Below the pieces are notes generated by a model, which worked only from the letters and a program-made list of their open reading frames with translations, made no database searches and was not told the origin of the DNA. Made by a program: the position numbers and the translations under genes. Source: Clostridia bacterium (GTDB lineage: Bacteria; Bacillota; Clostridia; Christensenellales; Aristaeellaceae). Taken from it: DNA of 36,490 nt. Below, one piece after another: positions 31,801 to 36,490 of this stretch (position 1 is its first letter; each line of letters starts with the position of its first letter). The stretch spans positions 1-36,490 of the forward strand of contig CAAGII010000210.1 of the NCBI GenBank assembly GCA_900769875.1, given 5' to 3'.

Positions 31801-33073
31801 GCTGATGATGTCCGTCTTTATTGCCATCTTTGGTATGACGCCCTTTGGCTGGCGCTTTGCCGGATGCCTGATGGGCATCCTGATGCTGCCTGCCATGTAT
31901 CTGCTTGGCAAGCAGCTGACCAAGAGAAGCAGCATGGCCACAGTCGCCATGACGCTCATGGCGCTTGACTGCATGCACTTTACGCAGACGCGCATCGCGA
32001 CCATCGACTCGTTCCCGGTGTTCTTCATCATTCTGACATTCCTGTTCATGGTTCGTTTCATACAGCGCGATATTGTGACGGAGCCGCTCAAGAAGCTGCT
32101 GCCCGATCTTGCGCTGAGCGGCTTCTTCATGGGCGTGGGCATTGCGAGCAAGTGGATTGTGATGTACGCGGGCGTTGGTCTTGCGGTGCTCTACTTCTGG
32201 ATCTGTATCCGGCATCTGCGTCTTGCAGCGCAGGCAAGGAAACTGCTGGGCAGCAAGGCTCAGCTGGATGCACACACGCGCGCTGAGTATACGATGCGCG
32301 TAAAGCAGACAAAAAAGCGTGTGCTTGTGCTGTGCCTGTGGTGTGTGCTGTTCTTCATCGTGATTCCGCTGATTGTGTATGTGCTGTCGTTTGTACCGGC
32401 GTTTGCGTATGCGCAGCCGCTCAGCTTCGGCGAATTCATGGATAATGTCATCCGCATGCAGTACGACCCCGAAACGAACGGCGGTATGTACGGCTACCAT
32501 TCCACACCGGGGCTTGGCATGGATCACCCCTTCTACTCGCCGTGGTACGAGTGGCCTGTGATGAGGCGTCCTATGTATTACGCGATGGCGCAGTACATGC
32601 CGGCGGGCTACAGCCAGTCAATCTTCTGCTTCGGCAACCCGGTCATCTGGTTTACGGGGATTCTGGCGTTTGCGGTGGTTGCCGCTGTGCTGCTCAAGCG
32701 TCATCTGTATCGGGAGGAGGGCTCACCCAGCATGGTGCATATGCAGGCGACGACATGGGATATCGCGCCTGCAATGGTGCTAATCGGGCTGTTGGCTGAG
32801 TTGATTCCATGGATGATTGTGCCGCGCGGCACCTATATCTACCACTACTTTGCATCCATTCCGTTCCTGATTCTGTGTATTATGCTGATGCTGCATTGGC
32901 TGACGCTCCGCTTCCCAAAGACGGGCAGAGTGATCACGGCAGTCTATCTGGTGCTGGCGCTCGTATTCTTCATCATCCTGTTCCCGTACGCCAGCGGCAT
33001 TCCGACAAAGGTTGAAACGCTGGAGAGTATCCGCAATCATTTGCGCTTCCTCAATGTGTACTACAGTCTATAA
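28862..33073 (+). CDS. Very large membrane glycosyltransferase, apparent fusion of two GT-C modules with two lectin-like domains
   Basis: About 1,403 residues. A signal peptide (about 1-25) is followed by a CBM-like beta domain (about 30-180, LLANGSFEEL). Next is a first polytopic GT-C module (about 215-730), with VDVSCFRAWA (acidic residue near 280) and DYPPAYM near 308. Then comes a discoidin-like (F5/8 type C) segment (about 790-905, WRSTNPQENVVIDLGG). Last is a second GT-C module of the PMT/GT39 kind with YFDEIYHARTA (Asp-Glu near 953) and THPPLGK near 974, ending with PRGTYIYHYFASIPFL. Such enzymes use polyprenyl-phosphate sugars outside the membrane. I chose ATG 28862 because it places the signal peptide at the N-terminus and has GAGG upstream; ATG 28814 overlaps yraN. 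No stop or frameshift was seen between modules. Substrates are unknown. Confidence 0.85.
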   Translation: MKCTRNWLLLLVLLLALGSASVSLAQADSNLLANGSFEELSSRGLPVSWKTDGYIMTEGYTQFEVSNDAKQGNRSAAVRNLGLNDARFSQMVSVEPNTCYRLSGFVKACGVEESGWGANLSIEGVYINYEGFYQTSDDWVYTEIYGQTGPEQTTLTVYARLGGYSGESEGLALFDDLHLEKVAQVPANARFDKWYTEPVTVLSPVEDEQDAETKPIYPWLLVLSLVYCAGIFLLAPYLRSDDHDLRQHSLGTPLLLGLGLALAFVLRYLIALRVDGYQVDVSCFRAWAGSMYSYGPAQFYQNTSFCDYPPAYMLVLGLNEAFGRMLAAICGGVLPDALRMEIIIKLIPMACDLAIAWLVYDVACKFGNMQRKQASLLGLAMAFNPALILTSAAWCQVDAVVALLLGLVAWFAIRRKWMLAFPLYVLAVLTKPQALMIGPLGLFVILMQFVNVDEQGKPHLRLPDDWKRMLIGVGVALGVGVVILLPFVIGQGGIGWLFANYAQSLSSYSYATLNTANLHYLFGGNWTANTVPAPLGVTLLLALLAALWGALTCYIARKGSRRLWWLEGAMMGCFAAAYLTAALLQASWGMVGYLAMAMSFAMVMALFVRSGRLDSLPMLGGLLFLLLYVLGVKMHERYLLPAIVLLALACAIRQDRRLLALLAVISCTVFVNAGIVLDNSIRLGSSMGHLNNDTQWLNRALSVINLLMVPYALSIAAALCYGQETCRCRRIAALKERIAIKNDSGRATISTFKTDPSLHWKLRDTIIMLALTVAYAVLALTNLGSTKAPQTTWRSTNPQENVVIDLGGHYDQVSMLYYCRVSYNDFSVAVSDDMTSWSQEYWAEMSEGQCYRWEYLKPSTVDANGKRTYNGSNRLTDVQRLSGRYVRITAQQFNLALNEVIFRDANGNRIDASVVGRYEESAASGLLSDPLLLLDEQDSLEGEPSWFNSTYFDEIYHARTAMELLEGTYPYENTHPPLGKLMMSVFIAIFGMTPFGWRFAGCLMGILMLPAMYLLGKQLTKRSSMATVAMTLMALDCMHFTQTRIATIDSFPVFFIILTFLFMVRFIQRDIVTEPLKKLLPDLALSGFFMGVGIASKWIVMYAGVGLAVLYFWICIRHLRLAAQARKLLGSKAQLDAHTRAEYTMRVKQTKKRVLVLCLWCVLFFIVIPLIVYVLSFVPAFAYAQPLSFGEFMDNVIRMQYDPETNGGMYGYHSTPGLGMDHPFYSPWYEWPVMRRPMYYAMAQYMPAGYSQSIFCFGNPVIWFTGILAFAVVAAVLLKRHLYREEGSPSMVHMQATTWDIAPAMVLIGLLAELIPWMIVPRGTYIYHYFASIPFLILCIMLMLHWLTLRFPKTGRVITAVYLVLALVFFIILFPYASGIPTKVETLESIRNHLRFLNVYYSL

Positions 33074-33079
33074 TACCTT

Positions 33080-33107
33080 GCGCTGCGGCTCTGTGCCGTG
33101 GCGCTTT
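33080..33107 (+). terminator. GC-rich hairpin after the large glycosyltransferase gene
   Basis: GCGCTGCGGC (33080-33089) and GCCGTGGCGC (33095-33104) pair over 10 bp, with two G-T wobbles, around a 5-nt loop, followed by TTTC. The T tract is short. A second, better terminator lies at 33157-33208. Confidence 0.5.
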
Positions 33108-33156
33108 CACGTATGGGTGATTGCTGTCAGGCACTGATGATACCATGACGCATCAA

Positions 33157-33208
33157 AAGAAAGCAGCTGAGACGCAAGACGAATTCTCGTGTCATCAGCT
33201 GCTTTTAT
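33157..33208. terminator. Bidirectional terminator between convergent units
   Basis: AAGCAGCTGA (33161-33170) and TCAGCTGCTT (33195-33204) form a perfect 10-bp stem with further partial pairing inside (GACGA/TCGTC-like). TTTT follows on the plus strand. On the minus strand the 3' arm is followed by TCTTTTG. It lies between the glycosyltransferase gene and the minus-strand hydrolase gene and can serve both. Confidence 0.75.
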
Positions 33209-33310
33209 GAAGGCACATCCTTCAGATACGGGCGTACAGTATACGGAACATGCTTGCAGCAGGTGACATAACGATATCATGTGAGCCATCCTGCTGAAGC
33301 TTGCCGATCG

Positions 33311-34486
33311 TTATTCCAAAGTCAGTCGGTATGCCGAAGCATAGTCCTGATTGAGCCATACAGTTGCGCTCACATCCTGCGCGTTGTAGATCACGCTGTA
33401 CTGCGTCATGGAGGTCGCCTCTGTTCCCGGATCCTGCGCTGCGACGCTGAGAATACGCATGGCCTGCTCCTGCGTCATCCGTGTGGGGAAGCGCTCATCC
33501 GTGAAATCAATATAACGCTCCAGCGCGCTGATAATGCCCGTCAGGCGATGATAGCCATGACCATAGCCGTAGCGGTAATTCCGTACCGTGTTTTCAAGTC
33601 TGACTACTTTTTCCCTACAAACGCCGTCCTGATAGCGATCCTCGGCGTCGTCAAAACCCACATAGTAGTTGGTCACGGCGTTGGTTTCCGTCACGGTTAG
33701 CTGATTGTAGCGCCACTCCAGCACAACGGATGCGCCTGTGGCGTCGGTGACGAACAGATGGAAATCCATCCCGCCCGTATTCCGGATATTGTATTCTCCG
33801 GCAAGGGCAACCGCTTCTTCCACTGTGGCGCATTTGTCCAGAATATAGCGCGCCAGCACCGCATGACCAATGGCGATCCTGCCGGGCTCCTGCTGGTCAA
33901 CGGCGGCCTCGCCTTCTTTGACGTCCAGCTTCAGAATGGAAACGGTCACACCCTTTTCGTTGATACCGTCCACGCACAGATATGGCAGCAGCACAGCCAG
34001 CGAAGTGTCCGTCAAGCCGTCGTCCAGCACACCGGCGTAGTATGCTCCACCGGCAAGACCGAGCCAGCAGGCGTCTGCGATACCGACGGATTTGTATTGT
34101 CCCTCCGGGGCGCAATGTACAGCAACATTCAGGCCGGTGTACGCGCCGTTGGGATCGCGATGGCGGTAATCATAGTTTCTGGCGGTCAGAAAGCAGCTGC
34201 CCGTTTCGTTCCAGGTGGCAAATGCGGAGCAGCCCGCGTCATACTGGCCGAATTTGCTCAGAAGCGTCTTGAAGAGGGGATTGCCATCGTAGTCGTAATC
34301 GCAGGTCATTTCATAGAAGACACCCGCTTCGTCGACGCGCCTGAGCGAGTCAAGCGAAGCGATCATGGATTCATCCAGCCATGGTGCGGCGTGCGGATTG
34401 ACGGTTGCGCTTTCCGCGCCGGCGATGCCAAGCAGGCCGGTCAACAGTATAGCGAGGGAAACGAAAGCAGCCATGATTCTTTTCAC
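33311..34486 (-). CDS. Secreted Ntn hydrolase, choloylglycine hydrolase / penicillin acylase (C45/C59-like) type
   Basis: About 391 residues with a signal peptide (VKRIMAAFVSLAILLTGLLGIAGA). After a pro-region of about 60 residues the sequence DAGCSAFATW appears, in which Cys86 would become the N-terminal nucleophile after self-cleavage. ARNYDYRHRD follows 16 residues later, giving Arg103 and Asp106, close to the Arg18/Asp21 of bile salt hydrolases, and VDGINEKGVTVSIL gives Asn176. These point to a linear amide C-N hydrolase. The substrate (bile salt, N-acyl homoserine lactone, penicillin-like or other amide) cannot be read from sequence. I favour GTG 34486; ATG 34495 sits directly on the AGGAAAGG site. 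The promoter lies about 280 nt upstream. Confidence 0.82.
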   Translation of the reverse strand: MKRIMAAFVSLAILLTGLLGIAGAESATVNPHAAPWLDESMIASLDSLRRVDEAGVFYEMTCDYDYDGNPLFKTLLSKFGQYDAGCSAFATWNETGSCFLTARNYDYRHRDPNGAYTGLNVAVHCAPEGQYKSVGIADACWLGLAGGAYYAGVLDDGLTDTSLAVLLPYLCVDGINEKGVTVSILKLDVKEGEAAVDQQEPGRIAIGHAVLARYILDKCATVEEAVALAGEYNIRNTGGMDFHLFVTDATGASVVLEWRYNQLTVTETNAVTNYYVGFDDAEDRYQDGVCREKVVRLENTVRNYRYGYGHGYHRLTGIISALERYIDFTDERFPTRMTQEQAMRILSVAAQDPGTEATSMTQYSVIYNAQDVSATVWLNQDYASAYRLTLE

Positions 34487-34766
34487 ACGGATCATCCTTT
34501 CCTATAGAATCGGTTCGAGTCGGTCGCGTTGCATAGAGTCACTGGATTCCATTCAGGCCATGCATGATCCTCGCTCCGGCAATACAGAGCGTCACCCCAC
34601 CCTCCCTTCTATTCCGTATCTTCTTGTGTCTTTGCTTGCTTGCAGGATCATGCGGTTTCATTCGGGATCTCATTTGCCGCCTCTTTCATATCTCAAACCG
34701 GCACCCGGTTCGTGTGGTCATCCGGAATCTGAGCGGAACGCTTTTTCATGCATCGTTGTGATTTAT

Positions 34767-34795
34767 ATTATACATGAATACTCTGAGCGGGGCAA
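34767..34795 (-). promoter_or_regulatory. Promoter of the secreted hydrolase gene
   Basis: On the minus strand TTGCCC (34790-34795), a 17-nt spacer and a perfect TATAAT (34767-34772). No closer promoter to the hydrolase start was seen. Confidence 0.7.
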
Positions 34796-34904
34796 GTACA
34801 GAAGGGGAGGATGACGCAAAAATATCAGTTGTCAGCTTCCGCATGGCTCTGCCCCGATCACGGACTTTATCTATTGCTGCAGGCCATTCTTATGCCGGAA
34901 ATGC

Positions 34905-34933
34905 TTGCTTTTCATTCGGGAATGGAATATAAT
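34905..34933 (+). promoter_or_regulatory. Promoter of the HdeD-like gene
   Basis: TTGCTT (34905-34910), a 17-nt spacer and a perfect TATAAT (34928-34933). It lies 40 nt before the ATG at 34974. Confidence 0.75.
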
Positions 34934-34973
34934 CCAGTTAGAAGCTGCGAAACTATGCTAAGGAGGTAGGATT

Positions 34974-35513
34974 ATGAAAACAAGGCTTCATAGAAACATT
35001 CACAAGATGATTCTGTGCCTGGCGCAGATTGTCATTGCCGTGCTGCTGCTCATCAATCCCGACGCGTTTACGGCAGGCATCATTGTGGCCATTTCCATCT
35101 TTGGCGTGGCGCAGGGCATTGTGCATATCATCCGCTATCTGCGCATGGCGCCGATTGAGGCAGCGCGGCAGCAGCTGCTGTCCAAAGGACTTGGACTCAT
35201 CATTGTGGGTCTCTTCGCCATGTTCCGCTCGAGCTGGTTCATCGGCATTTTTCCGCTTCTGGCAGTGCTCTATGGCGTGGTGATTCTTGCGGTCGCCGTC
35301 ATGCGTGTCCAGTGGACGGTGGACATGATGCGTATTGGTAACCCTGCTTGGAAGTTCATGGGTGCTGGCGCGCTGATCTCACTGGCAATGGGCGTTATCA
35401 TTGTGCTGCATCCTTTCGCGACGGTGTCTGTGCTGTGGTCGTTTGTTGCGGTGACGCTGCTCGTCAGCGCGGTGATGGATATGGTCAATGTTCTGCTGGA
35501 TTTGCGGCAGTGA
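34974..35513 (+). CDS. HdeD-like (DUF308) small membrane protein
   Basis: A 179-residue membrane protein with about six hydrophobic segments in pairs (roughly 11-30, 35-52, 68-84, 88-106, 123-142 and 146-170). The pairs repeat the pattern of a short hydrophobic helix with GL.L...P and a second helix, as in the HdeD / DUF308 family. The segment AQIVIAVLLLINPDAFTAGIIVAISIFG and a later copy SLAMGVIIVLHPFATVSVLWSF show the internal repeat. In E. coli HdeD relates to acid resistance; its role here is unknown. AAGGAGGTAGGATT precedes the ATG. A terminator follows. Confidence 0.82.
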   Translation: MKTRLHRNIHKMILCLAQIVIAVLLLINPDAFTAGIIVAISIFGVAQGIVHIIRYLRMAPIEAARQQLLSKGLGLIIVGLFAMFRSSWFIGIFPLLAVLYGVVILAVAVMRVQWTVDMMRIGNPAWKFMGAGALISLAMGVIIVLHPFATVSVLWSFVAVTLLVSAVMDMVNVLLDLRQ

Positions 35514-35531
35514 TGCGATTCGTCTGCAACG

Positions 35532-35566
35532 GCTGTGCTTCCCGTATGGGGCACAGCTTTTCTGTT
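35532..35566 (+). terminator. Intrinsic terminator after the HdeD-like gene
   Basis: GCTGTGC (35532-35538) pairs with GCACAGC (35551-35557); an inner CCC/GGG closes a 4-nt loop with a TT bulge. TTTTCTGTT follows. It is 18 nt after the stop. Confidence 0.8.
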
Positions 35567-35643
35567 GGCGGCGGAACGTTTGTTCGTGGAAAAACCGTGA
35601 TCACCGCGCGATCGCACTGCCCGGATTGACCGTGTTTTGCAAC

Positions 35644-35672
35644 TTGAAATTACTCGCGGAATGTGCTATACT
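35644..35672 (+). promoter_or_regulatory. Upstream promoter of pckA with extended -10
   Basis: TTGAAA (35644-35649), a 17-nt spacer and TATACT (35667-35672), with TG one base before the -10. It would give a leader of about 135 nt. Confidence 0.75.
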
Positions 35673-35734
35673 TAATCCATTATAATGCGGAAAAATTGCG
35701 ATTATGAAAAAATCGAGAAAATGACATTTCGCTC

Positions 35735-35763
35735 TTGTGAGAACGAGGCAAATATGGTAGAAT
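35735..35763 (+). promoter_or_regulatory. Second candidate promoter of pckA
   Basis: TTGTGA (35735-35740), a 17-nt spacer and TAGAAT (35758-35763). It lies 51 nt before the ATG and could be used in addition to the upstream promoter. Confidence 0.55.
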
Positions 35764-35814
35764 AAAAGGGACAGTAGAAAACTGCCAATTTCTGAAAGAA
35801 AGAGGTCGATACCA

Positions 35815-36490
35815 ATGGCGAATATTGATTTGACTCAGTATGGTATTACTGGAACGACCGAGATCGTCTACAATCCCTCCTACGAAGAGCTCTTCGAGGC
35901 GGAGACCGATCCTTCTCTGACCGGCTATGATAAGGGTCAGGTGAGCGAGCTGGGCGCCGTGAATGTGATGACTGGCATCTACACCGGCCGTTCTCCCAAG
36001 GACAAGTATATTGTCATGGACGAGAACTCCAAGGATACCGTGTGGTGGACGACCGACGCATATAAGAACGACAACCATCCCATGTCCGAAGAGGTGTGGG
36101 CTGAGCTGAAGAAGATCGCCAAGAACGAGCTGTCCGGCAAGAAGCTCTATGTGGTGGATGCCTTCTGCGGCGCGAACCCTGATACCCGCATGGCTGTTCG
36201 CTTTATTGTGGAGGTTGCCTGGCAGGCTCACTTCATTAAGAACATGTTCATTGTGCCCTCTGCGGAAGAACTGGTTGACTTCAAGCCTGACTTTGTGGTG
36301 TACAACGCTTCCAAGGCGAAGGTTGAAAACTACAAGGAGCTGGGTCTGAACTCCGAGACTGCGGTGGCCTTCAACATCACCAGCCGTGAGCAGGTGATCA
36401 TCAACACCTGGTACGGCGGCGAGATGAAGAAGGGCATGTTCTCCATGATGAACTACTATCTGCCGCTCAAGGGTATTGCTTCTATGCACT
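35815..36490 (+). CDS. pckA: Phosphoenolpyruvate carboxykinase (ATP), N-terminal part (3' cut by window edge)
   Basis: The visible 225 codons match the ATP-dependent phosphoenolpyruvate carboxykinase, which interconverts oxaloacetate and PEP. GIYTGRSPKDKYIV near residue 50 carries the substrate-binding Arg, WWTTDAYKNDNHPM and DAFCGANPDTRMAVR are further typical segments, and WYGGEMKKGMFSMMNYYLP, near the window end, carries a Lys in the active site. The P-loop lies beyond the window. AGAGG lies 9-10 nt before the ATG. The strong, AT-rich promoter region and the smooth codon use suggest high expression. In anaerobic gut-type bacteria the enzyme often runs towards oxaloacetate, but direction cannot be told from sequence. 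Confidence 0.96.
   Translation, partial: MANIDLTQYGITGTTEIVYNPSYEELFEAETDPSLTGYDKGQVSELGAVNVMTGIYTGRSPKDKYIVMDENSKDTVWWTTDAYKNDNHPMSEEVWAELKKIAKNELSGKKLYVVDAFCGANPDTRMAVRFIVEVAWQAHFIKNMFIVPSAEELVDFKPDFVVYNASKAKVENYKELGLNSETAVAFNITSREQVIINTWYGGEMKKGMFSMMNYYLPLKGIASMH

Larger units (their letters stand above)
34487..34973. other. Long divergent intergenic region with a long leader for the hydrolase gene
   Basis: This stretch of nearly 490 bp holds no convincing gene. On the minus strand the hydrolase promoter at 34767-34795 leaves a leader of about 270 nt. The leader contains two small inverted repeats: AACCGG/CCGGTT with a 3-nt spacer (34696-34710) and CGCTC/GAGCG with a 10-nt spacer (34572-34591). 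I do not recognise a known riboswitch. The plus strand holds the promoter of the HdeD-like gene at the far end. Open frames on the plus strand here lack ribosome binding sites and family matches. Confidence 0.6.
35567..35814 (+). other. pckA upstream region
   Basis: About 250 bp of increasingly AT-rich sequence between the HdeD-like terminator and pckA. It contains two candidate promoters, an extra TATAAT at 35681-35686 without a good -35, and a loose inverted repeat ATAATGC with GCGATTAT near 35682-35704. No gene is supported here. Confidence 0.6.

Noticed and set aside
34365..34814. Plus-strand open frame of 149 codons in the hydrolase leader region
   Set aside because: It starts inside the hydrolase gene on the other strand, has no ribosome binding site and shows no family features; the region is better explained as a leader.

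Overview
The window is a gene-dense chromosomal segment of a moderately GC-rich member of the Bacillota, most likely class Clostridia. The evidence is the Gram-positive gene content (Asp23 with an AmaP-like anchor, YlqF/RbgA, YuiD-type divergent PAP2, TagG/TagH-like exporter), strong AGGAGG-type ribosome binding sites, and near-consensus sigma-A promoters with 17-nt spacers. The order asp23 - amaP - nusB - TsaD-like - folD - xseA - xseB - ispA - yuiD is a familiar clostridial arrangement. I cannot place the family from sequence alone. I see no rRNA, tRNA, CRISPR array, insertion sequence or prophage.

Layout. (1) 1-2148: the 3' end of hisS followed by aspS. (2) 2229-11960: one long operon from a near-consensus promoter to an intrinsic terminator, encoding Asp23, an AmaP-like membrane protein, NusB, a TsaD paralogue, FolD, both exonuclease VII subunits, a polyprenyl diphosphate synthase, a YuiD-type protein, a small membrane protein, a cysteine desulfurase and ThiI. 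The last two form a sulfur-relay pair. (3) 11971-15822: a cell-surface polysaccharide or teichoic-acid export unit (permease, ATPase, tandem-GT2 glycosyltransferase). It meets a secreted CapA-like protein tail to tail. (4) 17023-18600: a diacylglycerol-kinase-like lipid kinase and a small helical protein. (5) 18714-20946 (minus): a C39-like cysteine peptidase, an aldose-1-epimerase-like protein and an SRAP DNA-protein crosslink protein, tightly overlapped. (6) 21034-22340: a small proline-rich protein that overlaps, tail to tail, a uridine-kinase-like protein. (7) 22428-26813 (minus): the arginine operon argC-argJ-argB-argD with a clear promoter overlapped by an inverted repeat. (8) 26900-33208: rbgA/ylqF, rnhB, yraN and a very large membrane glycosyltransferase that appears to fuse two GT-C modules with two lectin-like modules. 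(9) 33311-34795 (minus): a secreted Ntn hydrolase of the choloylglycine-hydrolase / penicillin-acylase kind with an unusually long leader. (10) 34905-36490: an HdeD-like membrane protein and the 5' part of pckA behind two candidate promoters.

Most of the window is ordinary housekeeping sequence. The parts that most deserve a second look are the roughly 1,400-residue dual GT-C fusion, the three-gene peptidase/epimerase/SRAP unit, the uridine-kinase-like protein with its uncharacterised N-terminal half, the TsaD paralogue, the arg promoter dyad and the leader of the Ntn hydrolase. I found no convincing evidence of a wholly new defence or mobile system.
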